A stretch of DNA of 64,000 nucleotides from Lunatimonas salinarum (GCF_017811155.1 NZ_JACVCV010000021.1:1-64000), one strand, 5' to 3'; positions 1 to 10,159 are shown, counted from the first letter of the stretch. The notes: generated by a model not told the origin, from the sequence alone. Translations and numbers: made by a program.

Positions 1-205
1 AGAGCTGCGTGGTTTCATTTAGACTCACCCCGTTGTAAAGGTAATCCTGTTGCGGTGTACCCAAGTCGGTATAGGCATTAAAGCTTCCCCCAAAAGGATA
101 ATAATCATCCTTCTGTACGATATCCGTACCTGTAAGGTGTACGCTGAAATCATCCTTAATCTGAGACTCACTTTCATTCATCTCGCTTATCCAAACATAA
201 TTCGT
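1..205 (-). pseudogene. 5'-truncated fragment of a second RHS core gene
   Basis: On the minus strand this stretch reads DDFSVHLTGTD followed by a YYPFGGSFNAYTDL-type RHS core. Positions 3-154 align without gaps to 1911-2062 inside the large RHS gene, with about 10 mismatches by my count (roughly 93% identity). The reading frame is open to the window edge, so the C-terminal part lies outside. Upstream the similarity ends near 155 and the frame meets a stop at 206-208, so the long N-terminal RHS region is absent. An in-frame ATG exists at 179-181, but no full-length protein could start there. I infer a leftover or displaced RHS 3' cassette. The rest of the copy cannot be seen, so it could still carry an intact toxin tip. 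Confidence 0.75.
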
Positions 206-518
206 CTAGCGAACCTTTTCTTCTTTCCGTTCAATACCGTTTTGTTACCAAAACAGCACCGAGAGGCGGTTTGCAACCTCCACTTAATCAGCGATTGCGG
301 TAGACCTACTATCCTCTTTTATACAACATGTCTTTGATTCACATCAACGACTTCACGACACACCTACACCCAATAAGGGAAAAAAATATGGTCTTTAAAA
401 TGATTGATACTTTCCTTATTAAGAAAAAAATTAAAGATTTCTTTGCTAAAAATATAGCAGCTCTGTAAAGCAGAGAATCCACCGTGTAGGTGGGTTTTCT
501 GCTTAGCTTATTTTCACA
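206..518. other. Intergenic stretch with no recognised gene
   Basis: Between the RHS fragment and the candidate immunity gene there is about 310 bp of AT-rich sequence. No frame gives a recognisable protein. A strong hairpin at 468-504 is listed separately. I looked for transposase remnants and saw nothing convincing. Confidence 0.5.
468..504 (-). terminator. Hairpin downstream of the RHS operon
   Basis: The arms AAGCAGA-GAATCCACC and GGTGGGTTTTCTGCTT pair around a short loop, 14 bp after the stop of the last minus-strand gene. The T-run after the stem on the minus strand is short (TTTAC), so this may be a weak terminator or an mRNA-stabilising 3' end. Confidence 0.5.
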
Positions 519-923
519 TCATTGTGAAAAAATCCAATCGCCATTCTTAAACAATCCTGCTAATAGCATCAAACCAAAGCTAATTCCGTAATATAAAATG
601 ATTACAAAAATTGGGTGAATACCTTTACCCAATTTTATTTCTCTGTCCTCATACTCCTTTATAATATTCTTATAGCGACCATTAAGGAGAAAATACATCA
701 AAATCAAAAGTACCAATACCAATGCGAAAGGATATTTATATTCCTTCTTAAAAGAAATATCACTAACCCCGAAGCCCTCTAAGACTAATGAAACCGTGAA
801 GATATTAAACATTATACATGCAACTACGAAAATAATCCCGCCTAAGACAGGCATGTCATCAAAGTTTTTTGACTGGACAGCTAATTGATAACTTTTGTAA
901 AACAAATAATTATATACTCTCAT
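519..923 (-). CDS. Three-helix membrane protein, candidate immunity protein
   Basis: A 134-aa protein with predicted transmembrane helices at about residues 26-48, 65-81 and 103-124, and a charged cytoplasmic-looking stretch around 82-100. I do not recognise a named family. The opening YNYLFYKSYQLA resembles, from memory, small inner-membrane proteins common in Bacteroidota. It starts only 8 bp after the stop of the large RHS gene, on the same strand, and is the last gene of that operon. In polymorphic toxin loci the short gene directly after the toxin 3' end is usually the immunity gene. A membrane-embedded immunity protein would suit the hydrophobic, membrane-directed C-terminus of the RHS protein. 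The immunity role is inferred from position and topology only. Confidence 0.6.
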   Translation of the reverse strand: MRVYNYLFYKSYQLAVQSKNFDDMPVLGGIIFVVACIMFNIFTVSLVLEGFGVSDISFKKEYKYPFALVLVLLILMYFLLNGRYKNIIKEYEDREIKLGKGIHPIFVIILYYGISFGLMLLAGLFKNGDWIFSQ

Positions 924-931
924 AAATATTT

Positions 932-3900
932 TTATCGCATTCGATTTTCAACATAATTATAAAACTGGTCTCCCCAAACATAATCAGCCACGCCTATCCC
1001 TGCGGCTACTCCCCATCCTACAACTGGAATAAAAGCAGCACCTGCTGCTACACCAAGAACTGCGGCACGTGTACCAGCACTGTAGTATCTACCACCATCT
1101 ATATCTCCATATACTTGATAACCTGTAGCTAGTACACCTGCAACACCAAGTACTTTTCCACCCACACGAGCATAGTTTAGAACTCTTGATGTCGTATTTA
1201 TATTGGCTATAGGGGTTCTTACGGTAATTTCTTTATTCATTCCATAAATTTCGCCTCTTGGCATATAGGCTCCCCGATTATCCAAAATCCCTTTTGCTCC
1301 TCCTCCAATCGGATCTCCAATCGTACCAGCCAAACCAACAATGTCAGCCAAACTATGACCACCCCCACCACTTTGCGCTCCAACGCTATAAAATGTTGAC
1401 ATTACTCCCGGTGTAGTGGTTTTGAACAACTTATTATTCATAAGTACATAGTCTCGGATATCCATCGGTGAATCCACCCAATAGCCTAGCCTACCATTTC
1501 TCTCTTCATATGGATCCCCCCGCTTTCCATCTCCATCTATATTGTAAAATTTACCTCCATATTCAATTGCTCCACTAGCCAACGCGTCTTTATACATTTG
1601 GCTCCCTCCCCACATCGACCAATCTGAATTCCCAATCCCATCTGACCAGTGATTCCCCGAACCCGGGCCGGTAAATCCGCCAGCCTTTGGCATAAGGTCA
1701 AAGGGATTCTGGGAGTAGTTTGATGCATAGGTATTCCCCGTACCCCACATTCCTGCATCATCCCCCATCAATCCCATCGGGTCACTGTAGCGCACCGGAT
1801 TGTTAAACCCAAAATGGTAGGGACTTAGGCCCGGCACCATGGCGGTCAAAGGGTCTATATGATTGAACCTGCCCAGATACGGATCGTAGGTCCTGAAGGC
1901 CGTTTCATAAAGCTGCGTGGTTTTGTTTAGCCTTACCCCGTTGTACAGGTAATCCTGTTGCGGTGTACTCAGGTCGGTATAGGCATTAAAGCTTCCCCCA
2001 AAAGGATAATAATCATCCTTCTGCACGATATCCGTACCGGTAAGGTTTACGCTGAAATCATCGAAGAATACTTCCACGGGATCTCCATTTTCATTGGAGA
2101 CGTAAATATACACATATCCGGGTTCTGTTACAGTCATCGGGCCGACATTTAGGTATTGGTGGCTGATATCCGATCCATCTTCGGCGGCTTCCTTACTGAT
2201 TTGTTTGAAGCTGGAATTTATCAGCTTGTACTCCCTGTCAAAAACCAGCATATTCAAATAGGCTTTGGGGGCTTCCGAAGCATCCGAGCCGCGATCGATC
2301 AACCCGGCAAAGGGCATAGCCGTAGCGGTTGCCGTTTTTGCACCGTCCACGATTACTGAAGACACATTGTCTGACAGATCCTGGACAAGTTGGGCAAAGG
2401 CAGTACCCGGTTTACCCTTGGTAGTTGGATCCAGATACTTGGCCCAAACTTCGGCATCGACCACGTCTCCGGGATTTACGGCCAGTGATTTTCCAAGCCC
2501 ATATACTTCATTCGGGGTACCGTTTAACCGCATTGAATACGACTTGCTGTTTCCCGCATCCGTATGGTCAAAAATATCCGCATTTATCCGGGTTACTTCT
2601 TCATACCTGCTAAAGTATACGCTTTCATAGTCCTTGGTCTCAACGTCATTTTCAAAAGTAGCGGTGTATCGGTCAGCCGAAGCCTGCTCGGTCTTAAACG
2701 TCACACGCACATTTCCCAGATGATCCTTTAAGTGGTATTGGTACTGGAAGCCGTCAAAGTTTCCCGTCTCAGTTCGTTTCGCTACCACCCGTCCCTCATT
2801 GTGCTGCATGAACTGCAGTTTATTGTTTTCATAGACGAAACCTGCCACAAAATCGGAGATTGTCGTCGTTCCGCTTTCTACAACTTTCTGAGATTGTTTG
2901 GCACCAGAGGCATCGTAGGTGTATTCAATATATTTGGAAGCGTTATAGGTTACTTTCTTCGGCAGGTTCAATTCGTTATACTCGATGGAGGTAATTCCCT
3001 TGTTCCGGTCTTCCTTCATATTACCGTTATCATCGTAGGTATATTCCACCGTTTGGTTGGTCCCGTCGTTGAATCCTGCTGTCTTTCCCGAACTGTCAGA
3101 GACTTTGCTGAGTTGGTTTCCCGAGGCATACGTATAGCTTAGGTTGTCGATAGTTACGTTAACGTTGTCGTTCTCATCCGTTCCTTTTCGCTGTAGTGTT
3201 AGAATATTGCCATTCAGATCATAACCGATCAAGGGAACGTCAAACGACATCGTACTTGCTCCACCATTGCTGTAATCGGCGGCTTTCAGCCTGTCCATCT
3301 CATCGTATTCATAATCATAGCGGTTAACCATGGCTTCGTAAGGATTCTTCCAAGCGGTGGCCCCAATATTGCCGTTATGTACTTTGTGGCCCGTGGGCGC
3401 GTTATTGTATTCCAAATCCATCTCGAATAGCTTATCAGTGGCATCGGAAAGATTGTTGATCTTACTTAGCCAGCCTCTAATATTATAGGCGTAATTGATA
3501 TCCTCGTAGCTATCGGCCAAATCTTTGTTTATCAACTCACCCAATTCATTGTAGGTATTGCTCACAAGAGTTACGGAAGGATCTCCATTGATACTATGGT
3601 TCATGGTGAGCAGCCGACCTACATGGTCGTACGTGTATTCCTGGGTTACATTGGTTGAGGCAATATCCGCTGCCGGATTGGCATGGCCCAAATGGCTCTT
3701 TCTTACCCTACCGGCAAAATCATACTGGATGGAGATGATATCTTCCCCATTCTTATAATTGACTACTTTTGACTGGATCAACCGATAGCGGTTATCATAG
3801 AAATTTACCGTTTCGATGTAATCAGCCGTGGCTCCCAGGACCTTCACTTTAGTGCCCGTCGCTTTTCCTCTGACAGTTGCGAATACAGCGGGAATTATCT

Positions 3901-5341
3901 TTCCGTCCGCACTGCTGTTTAACTGCGCAGGAAGACTAAAGGATTTTGTTGTAAATTTATAGTTGTCAAAATAGGTTACGGAAAGGATCTCCGCCTCGGT
4001 AATGCCGGTAGGATAGGCAAGGTCGGAATATTTGCTCACTCCGCTTCCGGTGTAGGATTCGAAAAGTACCGTTGAATTTTCCACGGCACTTCTAACGGTG
4101 GCTAATGACCCGGAAATTACCTTTTCACCTACAATAACCGGGCGGTTCAATTGATCATACTTGACAAACGTCCATTTGTTAGACAGTCGTTGATTCCCAT
4201 CCTGGGTCAACACGACACGGTCCAGTTTATCATACACTAAATACATTGGCTTAGCTCCGGGAACTATCTTTTCGGTTAAACGCTGTCGGTCATCATACTT
4301 GTATTGAAAGGCCCATTGGTCCAAGAAGCTTTGAACTGGCATAATCCCGTGAGGCTTTATATGAACACCGTTTCCCAGGGTGGTGCTTGGGGAAATTGTT
4401 ACCGATCCGGTCGGAAGATAGGCAATCTTGCCCCCCGAGATGCCGGAAATGGACGAATAGTTTTGATCGTCTTTCACTAAATGATACCCTACAGGCATTA
4501 TCAGATCTGCGTTATCATATTCATCTGACGCCTCCGGAGGAAGTACATAAATCAGGTTGCCATATTTGTCATATACCTGATACGTGTTTGCCCAGTTACT
4601 ATTGGGTGCCTGCACTCTTTTTAAAAGTACTCTGCCTTGTTTATCCTTGAATTCGATTACCTGATGGTTCTCTTCATCCGTTGAGATGAATTTATACAAT
4701 TCATTCGCAGCATAAAACTGTTTGGATATCAATTGACCATCGAGAATCTCCCAGTGGATTACTTTATCGATGTCTGCATTAAGCTGGTAGTCCATAGTTA
4801 CCGGCTTTCCACCGCCACCACTAGTTTTGGACCAGGGACTGCCGGGTGCATAGCTGGTAGTTATCCGATTTAATGGAGACCCATCGTATTCGTTTTCGCC
4901 AAACGCAAAGTTTCCTGCATTCCCTCCGAAAAGGTTATTGTAAAAAGTAACCTGCTCGGACCCTGCGGTAGCCCGGAATGCGGCTGTTCCCGTTGTTCCA
5001 GTCCCGTAAGGGAGATAACTGTATTTCACCCTACCATGCTCATCATATTGTATATGCTGGACGAAATCCTTCTTGCTTTGGGTTGATTGAAATCCGACTT
5101 GCTGGATAGGCCTACCAAGACCATCAAAGTAAGTCACTTGGGTATTAACGTTGCTTACTGATTGTCCGGTCAATTGCGACTTTGTTTTCAAATCCTTAAC
5201 CAAAACCGTTTTTTCCATTATATAATTTTTGGTTGTGGTAGGTGTCTGTCCGTTCGCAGAAAAAATAGACACCATCAATCCAATAACCAAACAAATGCTG
5301 ATGCAGTAGTTGTGCATTGTCTTCATCTTTTTTTTGATCAA
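932..5341 (-). CDS. RHS repeat protein (DUF6443-type) with variable C-terminal tip
   Basis: A 1469-aa secreted protein with an N-terminal signal peptide (hydrophobic stretch ending ...SIFSANGQ, about residues 12-32). Many YD-type repeats follow (YTYDHVGRLL, YEYDEMDRLK, YTYDDNGNMK), then the RHS-associated core ending with RFNHIDPLTA and DPMGL at residues 1187-1191. The remaining 278 residues are the variable tip. It is Gly-rich at first and ends in a strongly hydrophobic Gly/Ala block at about 1391-1469, which suggests membrane insertion rather than a nuclease. RHS cores form a cocoon that holds and releases C-terminal toxins in known polymorphic toxin systems. The gene begins 5 bp after the upstream RHS gene and is followed 8 bp later by a small membrane protein. 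Toxicity is inferred. It could instead be a non-toxic surface RHS protein. Confidence 0.85.
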   Translation of the reverse strand: MIKKKMKTMHNYCISICLVIGLMVSIFSANGQTPTTTKNYIMEKTVLVKDLKTKSQLTGQSVSNVNTQVTYFDGLGRPIQQVGFQSTQSKKDFVQHIQYDEHGRVKYSYLPYGTGTTGTAAFRATAGSEQVTFYNNLFGGNAGNFAFGENEYDGSPLNRITTSYAPGSPWSKTSGGGGKPVTMDYQLNADIDKVIHWEILDGQLISKQFYAANELYKFISTDEENHQVIEFKDKQGRVLLKRVQAPNSNWANTYQVYDKYGNLIYVLPPEASDEYDNADLIMPVGYHLVKDDQNYSSISGISGGKIAYLPTGSVTISPSTTLGNGVHIKPHGIMPVQSFLDQWAFQYKYDDRQRLTEKIVPGAKPMYLVYDKLDRVVLTQDGNQRLSNKWTFVKYDQLNRPVIVGEKVISGSLATVRSAVENSTVLFESYTGSGVSKYSDLAYPTGITEAEILSVTYFDNYKFTTKSFSLPAQLNSSADGKIIPAVFATVRGKATGTKVKVLGATADYIETVNFYDNRYRLIQSKVVNYKNGEDIISIQYDFAGRVRKSHLGHANPAADIASTNVTQEYTYDHVGRLLTMNHSINGDPSVTLVSNTYNELGELINKDLADSYEDINYAYNIRGWLSKINNLSDATDKLFEMDLEYNNAPTGHKVHNGNIGATAWKNPYEAMVNRYDYEYDEMDRLKAADYSNGGASTMSFDVPLIGYDLNGNILTLQRKGTDENDNVNVTIDNLSYTYASGNQLSKVSDSSGKTAGFNDGTNQTVEYTYDDNGNMKEDRNKGITSIEYNELNLPKKVTYNASKYIEYTYDASGAKQSQKVVESGTTTISDFVAGFVYENNKLQFMQHNEGRVVAKRTETGNFDGFQYQYHLKDHLGNVRVTFKTEQASADRYTATFENDVETKDYESVYFSRYEEVTRINADIFDHTDAGNSKSYSMRLNGTPNEVYGLGKSLAVNPGDVVDAEVWAKYLDPTTKGKPGTAFAQLVQDLSDNVSSVIVDGAKTATATAMPFAGLIDRGSDASEAPKAYLNMLVFDREYKLINSSFKQISKEAAEDGSDISHQYLNVGPMTVTEPGYVYIYVSNENGDPVEVFFDDFSVNLTGTDIVQKDDYYPFGGSFNAYTDLSTPQQDYLYNGVRLNKTTQLYETAFRTYDPYLGRFNHIDPLTAMVPGLSPYHFGFNNPVRYSDPMGLMGDDAGMWGTGNTYASNYSQNPFDLMPKAGGFTGPGSGNHWSDGIGNSDWSMWGGSQMYKDALASGAIEYGGKFYNIDGDGKRGDPYEERNGRLGYWVDSPMDIRDYVLMNNKLFKTTTPGVMSTFYSVGAQSGGGGHSLADIVGLAGTIGDPIGGGAKGILDNRGAYMPRGEIYGMNKEITVRTPIANINTTSRVLNYARVGGKVLGVAGVLATGYQVYGDIDGGRYYSAGTRAAVLGVAAGAAFIPVVGWGVAAGIGVADYVWGDQFYNYVENRMR

Positions 5342-5346
5342 AAAGT

Positions 5347-8300
5347 TTACTGATAGTTATAATCGTAGGCCTTCAAAATATTCCCTTCAGTATCCTTGAC
5401 TAGGGAAATCCTCCCAATTTCATCGTATTCATAGTACATCACCATTCCATTCGGATCTGTTTCCGAAGAAATTCCTGTCAATAGCTTATAGGTATAGGAG
5501 GTCATTTGGGCATCGGCTGGATGAAGACGGAGTTCGTCTATGTAAATCCCGCTTCCGGAGATGCTGACGGAGTTTCCGGTAATGGTTGCTTCTACCAATT
5601 GCCATTCTGTGGTGAGGCTGACAGTTTTGCCTATTACAGTCCAATTTCCTGATCCTGATGCCCTTCGGGCCCAGAGGGAAACAACAAATGGATTGCTGCT
5701 ACTTCCTCCAAAACCACTTTTACTAACAGCACCGCTGCTAAGGTTATAATACTTGGTTCCTGTCTTTGAAATGGCTGAGGTGACGGGGGAACCCGAGTAA
5801 GTCCAGCCTCCTTTCTCGCCTGTTTCAAAGCTGGTAAAGGAAACCTCTGAAGTAATTGCATTGGATATTCTGGCAATTGGCAAACTGTTTTTGTATCCCC
5901 ATATATTGGTAACGGTTGTACCGTTTTCCTGCGACATTGATGTCGGGTTTCCAATGCCATCATAGGTGTGGTACCTCAGTTTATTCACTAGTACGCCATT
6001 TGATTTGGAAGATTTAATTATTTCCGGCAAATACAATCCATTGCTCCAAAGTTTGTAGTTAGTTCTGTTAATTGACAGGAGCTCTCCCTCTTTCCAAATC
6101 TCCACTTGAATGGGCTCGGCAATTCGGTGTTGATCGTTGCGTTTGAGCTTGCCGACTGCATTATATTCCGCCGTCGTTAATACCCCGCCCTGCAATATAG
6201 ATGCACTCGTGACATCATCGGGATAAAAAACTTTAACTTCATTTTGAATTCCGTCACTACCTGTCGAAATGGTTTTTGTGACAAATAAATGGTTTGGATT
6301 GTCGTATTCAAAATCAGTTTCGACCACCATTTCATGACTGGTCCCAGCCAAGTAAGAAATTATCTTCTCGGTTTTATGGGTCAATTTGTACGCTCGACTA
6401 ATGTATTTGAACTGACTTTGATCAATAAACCAGGGGTCACCTAAATAACAGCTTCCGTATTGAAGTGGAACTTTTTGACGTTCAAAGAGTACAATTCCAT
6501 CAAAACTGGAATTATGCTTAATTTCGTATTCCAATTCAGTCTTTCTGATGGGATCAAAATTGCTTCCATTTTTTTTGTATATCGTTTCCGAAGTTAACTG
6601 AAAATCACTCCAAACGGGGTTTAATGTTCCATAGCTACTCGTGTTAATAAATTCATTATCTACTAACGATAGGGCCAACATCCTGAATTCATATTTTGAC
6701 CTAAGTGACTCAGCACTATTCGTACCCGTATATTTATTCACTTCGGTATATACCAAGGGCATTCCGTTATAACTGACGGTAGAGTAGGCATCCACTCCAT
6801 AGTATTTTCGCTGCCAGCATGAAATCCACTGAAAGCAATCAGATGGGTTTCCTGCTTCTATGGTATAATCATCAAAGTTCTGAAAAAACTGATTTTCATT
6901 GAAAATCCTGACTCCGACACCATTTTCACCTACACCGTATTTATATTCTTCAAGACCTGCAAGCTGGCCTGTACTTGCGTAACTGGCAATCTTCTTTATC
7001 CTCAAACCAGCACCAAATGCTGTACTTGGAGTTCCACTTAGATTTGACGTATAGGCATGGGATTCATATTGAAAGGTTGTAAACCCTTTTGTGGGATAAG
7101 TGATCTTTTTCAAAATACAAGTTTGGACTTTAGTCGTATCTACAGATCGGTTTGTACTAGTTAGACCCACTGACCATGATTGGGACGGGAATTCATTTGA
7201 AGGAGTTACGGCTGTTCCTATCACATGGATGGAAGGGCTTGAAATTTGTCCCGCAGTAACAGTCTGACGTGGGATTAAACTATTATTGTTGACTCCGTTG
7301 AAGAATCCCCAATAGTCCATTGAAAAGCTGCCTTTTCTTGGGATCGGAATATTATTATTGTATTCAAAAGTATAGGCTTTCTCAAGACCTGAAGTTCCAA
7401 CTGCTATTTCTTTAAATCCCGTAAGTTTGAGTCGTTTTGTATCGGTGTCAGGAAATCCACCTGCATGGAAATTTGCAGCAAAGTAATCGTAAGCAAATAC
7501 AAATTTCTTTACCGCATTTTCATTTGAATCTTTAATTACAATATCAATAAGTTTCTTGGCACCTGATCGGTCCACCCGGCTGGTACTATAGGTAAACACT
7601 ATCTCACTATTTCTAGAGGTAATTTTCTTAATATATCTTTCTTGTTGACTAACTATCGATGTGGTAGATGCTTCCTGTGGGCTAATGATGACCGATCCTG
7701 CACTTCCACTGGAAAAATCAGGCGCCCGTCCTATTACTTGCGAATATTCTTTCTGACTCTTAACAGAGGTAGCATTCTCATATTCAAAATAAACTGTGTC
7801 CTGCTTTGTGTTAGAAATAATTTTAGTCAAATACCAATCTTTTACGTAATTGTGGGTTATGTAAGAGGACTGATTATCAATCAGTATATTGTTGACATCT
7901 TGAAAAAGGTAGAGGGTTCCGCTTTCATTTACGATTTCAAAGCCCGAACCATTCCTAGTGATTTTTATCGGTTCATATGGAAAGGTCTTGAATGTTCTGT
8001 CTGGAGCAAAAGCAAATTGACCTGACTTGCCGGCGATGCTATAATTAAACATGTCCGCTCTTATGTCTGAAAGTCCGGCTCCATTTGCCATAGCCTGCAA
8101 CTTTCCCCAATCGGTTTGGCGTTGGGATCCAGTAGCGGAATACAAAGCCATCAGGTTACTGATACTCAAAGGAAGTGTATTAAAATTCCCATTGACAGAC
8201 TCATCAGGAATTCCCATAACAGTTCGATGGATAAACATAACTCCGTTAATAGCCCACCCTAGCCCTACTTCAGTTGATTCCTGACTGACTTTAATCCCTC

Positions 8301-8562
8301 CTGCATGATAAGACAAGCTAAATGGGATCGAAATTTCTGCGGCATTAACCTCAAATAGTGGAAAGCCTATATCCGGAATCCCAGTACTTTTAGAAACAGG
8401 AAATGACCCGTATCTCCCGAGTTCAGCGATACTTGGTGAAGGCGCAATAGACTGAGGCAATTGTGTTTGGGCATAGGTTTCAAAAAACAGCACCGCTGCT
8501 ATTGTCATTAATATGCCAGATCTTCGAATATTGATTTGAAAAGTTTGCCTTAGAAGATACAT
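5347..8562 (-). CDS. RHS/YD-repeat family secreted protein without toxin tip
   Basis: About 1071 aa. I prefer the Met at 8562, which places a signal peptide (hydrophobic ILMTIAAVLFFETYAQ) near the N-terminus. An upstream Met at 8610 would add 16 residues. The N-terminal region ELGRYGSFPVSKSTGIPDIG and GGIKVSQESTEVGLGW is typical of the large Bacteroidota proteins that precede RHS genes. The middle region is beta-rich. Residues about 925-1015 resemble a carbohydrate-binding-like beta-sandwich, and the end has YD repeats (YYEYDEIGRIS, LKAYDYNYQ). There is no variable tip: the protein stops right after the last repeat, and the next RHS gene starts 5 bp later. This suggests the two are translated together and may assemble as a split RHS shell. 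Function is inferred. Confidence 0.8.
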   Translation of the reverse strand: MYLLRQTFQINIRRSGILMTIAAVLFFETYAQTQLPQSIAPSPSIAELGRYGSFPVSKSTGIPDIGFPLFEVNAAEISIPFSLSYHAGGIKVSQESTEVGLGWAINGVMFIHRTVMGIPDESVNGNFNTLPLSISNLMALYSATGSQRQTDWGKLQAMANGAGLSDIRADMFNYSIAGKSGQFAFAPDRTFKTFPYEPIKITRNGSGFEIVNESGTLYLFQDVNNILIDNQSSYITHNYVKDWYLTKIISNTKQDTVYFEYENATSVKSQKEYSQVIGRAPDFSSGSAGSVIISPQEASTTSIVSQQERYIKKITSRNSEIVFTYSTSRVDRSGAKKLIDIVIKDSNENAVKKFVFAYDYFAANFHAGGFPDTDTKRLKLTGFKEIAVGTSGLEKAYTFEYNNNIPIPRKGSFSMDYWGFFNGVNNNSLIPRQTVTAGQISSPSIHVIGTAVTPSNEFPSQSWSVGLTSTNRSVDTTKVQTCILKKITYPTKGFTTFQYESHAYTSNLSGTPSTAFGAGLRIKKIASYASTGQLAGLEEYKYGVGENGVGVRIFNENQFFQNFDDYTIEAGNPSDCFQWISCWQRKYYGVDAYSTVSYNGMPLVYTEVNKYTGTNSAESLRSKYEFRMLALSLVDNEFINTSSYGTLNPVWSDFQLTSETIYKKNGSNFDPIRKTELEYEIKHNSSFDGIVLFERQKVPLQYGSCYLGDPWFIDQSQFKYISRAYKLTHKTEKIISYLAGTSHEMVVETDFEYDNPNHLFVTKTISTGSDGIQNEVKVFYPDDVTSASILQGGVLTTAEYNAVGKLKRNDQHRIAEPIQVEIWKEGELLSINRTNYKLWSNGLYLPEIIKSSKSNGVLVNKLRYHTYDGIGNPTSMSQENGTTVTNIWGYKNSLPIARISNAITSEVSFTSFETGEKGGWTYSGSPVTSAISKTGTKYYNLSSGAVSKSGFGGSSSNPFVVSLWARRASGSGNWTVIGKTVSLTTEWQLVEATITGNSVSISGSGIYIDELRLHPADAQMTSYTYKLLTGISSETDPNGMVMYYEYDEIGRISLVKDTEGNILKAYDYNYQ

Positions 8563-8648
8563 TTTATTACGATTAGTTGTTTCTAGCTTTATTAAATCAC
8601 AATTGATCATTCAGATCTTTGTTTTAAATTGGTTAGGATCGATAGGTT

Positions 8649-9980
8649 CTACTTATTGGTTTCTGAAAAACTAAAACCAACCCGAAAAACCCAAGGACTA
8701 TTGTAAAGTGGATTATTTTGGCTATTGAAATTATACAAAACCTGAGCTTGTCCTTGCAATCTTCCACTCATGACAAATCTTCTTTCTAAACCAGCCAAGA
8801 GACTGTTATACCAGAGGCTTTCTCTAAGTTCTCCGGTTTTATTCATCGTACTTTTCAGACTTTCAAATTCACCATGTACATATAAATTGTTGGTTAACTT
8901 TCTCTCAATATATCCCCGAAAGCCCAAAACCATGGGTTTATTAATCGTCAAGAAAGGATCGTCTCTATTTCCAAAAAACCTATAAGTGCCCCCAAGACCT
9001 ACCTCCGACGTGCTATTTAATCTATATCCCAGTTCAGGGTTAAAATCAATTTTCGTTTGTCCGACGACATGTAACTGAAAATTGCTACCATAGACTATAC
9101 GCCTCTTAATTGGCTTCCCCTTAAGACTGTTACTTTTTTTGGCCGACGAGAGGTCATGGGAATCTGCTACGTCACTGAACTTTTTTTTCAATTCCGCCAC
9201 TTCATCGGTTGCAATTTTTAAAATCTCCTGTTTTTCTTTAAAATGGTCTATTGCCTGCACCCGAGATAGATTGGACATTCCGTCTTTAACGGCTCCATTT
9301 TTCAGATATCGGTTCGCTTGCTGAAAATCTAACAACTCCTTACTCTGAAAACCACGGGGTAGGGGGGGGATTTCGTCATTTACCAAATCCCTAGTGATTT
9401 CTTCCCAACTGTTTTCGTACTCTACTGTAAGTTCTTTTTTCCTGCGAGAGACCAAGAACCGGATTTCATTCCTCCCTAGCGTATCTAAAGACCCCAAGCT
9501 ATCTCTGTAAATCCTAAGGGTACTTCTATAAGAACTTAATTCGCGTTTAAGACCTAGATACCTTAAGAAATATTCACGTGAATTGCAGTCATTTTTTACA
9601 TAGGAAACAGTACGTTTTTTTGTCTCAAATTGGGTGAGATTCCAACCGGCAATTTCCCTAAGGCTGTAAAGCGAATCAGTATACACAAAATATTCCTGCT
9701 GTGATCGAACCAATTGCCTCAGCGAGTCTTTGGAAAACCCACGGTCTAAATCCCCTAAGGACTCTGAATTAACACTGTCCTTTATTCGCCTAAATTCTTT
9801 TTTTCTATCGTTGATGTACTGCCTATATTCCTTTTGGATATGATTGTATTTGCGAATTGACTCACCTACCTTATTTTTCGTACTAACCAGTCTTTTGTCA
9901 AATAGCTTGGTGTCATAGTGCTGCGCTTGACAATAAAAAAAAGTGCAAAGAAACAACATTAAAGAAACATTTAGTTTCAT
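8649..9980 (-). CDS. Coiled-coil plus outer-membrane beta-barrel protein
   Basis: A 443-aa protein from the Met at 9980, which directly begins a signal peptide (MKLNVSLMLFLCTFFYCQAQ). An upstream Met at 9998 is possible. Residues about 20-270 are highly charged and helical, rich in Lys/Glu/Arg with heptad-like stretches, so probably an elongated periplasmic coiled coil. From about residue 290 to the end the sequence alternates polar and hydrophobic residues with aromatic ends (YGSNFQLHVVGQ, GFRGYIERKL, FRVGFSFSETNK), as in an outer-membrane beta-barrel whose last strand ends near the C-terminus. I cannot assign a family. It lies between the adhesin-like gene and the first RHS gene on the same strand, so it may anchor or export the RHS proteins. 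That role is inference. Confidence 0.7.
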   Translation of the reverse strand: MKLNVSLMLFLCTFFYCQAQHYDTKLFDKRLVSTKNKVGESIRKYNHIQKEYRQYINDRKKEFRRIKDSVNSESLGDLDRGFSKDSLRQLVRSQQEYFVYTDSLYSLREIAGWNLTQFETKKRTVSYVKNDCNSREYFLRYLGLKRELSSYRSTLRIYRDSLGSLDTLGRNEIRFLVSRRKKELTVEYENSWEEITRDLVNDEIPPLPRGFQSKELLDFQQANRYLKNGAVKDGMSNLSRVQAIDHFKEKQEILKIATDEVAELKKKFSDVADSHDLSSAKKSNSLKGKPIKRRIVYGSNFQLHVVGQTKIDFNPELGYRLNSTSEVGLGGTYRFFGNRDDPFLTINKPMVLGFRGYIERKLTNNLYVHGEFESLKSTMNKTGELRESLWYNSLLAGLERRFVMSGRLQGQAQVLYNFNSQNNPLYNSPWVFRVGFSFSETNK

Positions 9981-10159
9981 TGTGGTTTTACTTACCATCA
10001 GCGTATATAATTATTACTCTCAGAACATGACTCTTCATACTAATTAAATTTCCTATTTTAAGAAATATTGAAATATTTATATATTGTATAATTTTAGTTG
10101 GATCAGTAGTAGATACCTCCCTAATTACCGTAGAAATGTTAGCTTCACGGGATACGATG

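Noticed and set aside
50-337. Plus-strand open frame at the window start
   Set aside because: It is antisense to the RHS fragment; the same shadow frame recurs at 1958-2152 opposite the main RHS gene.
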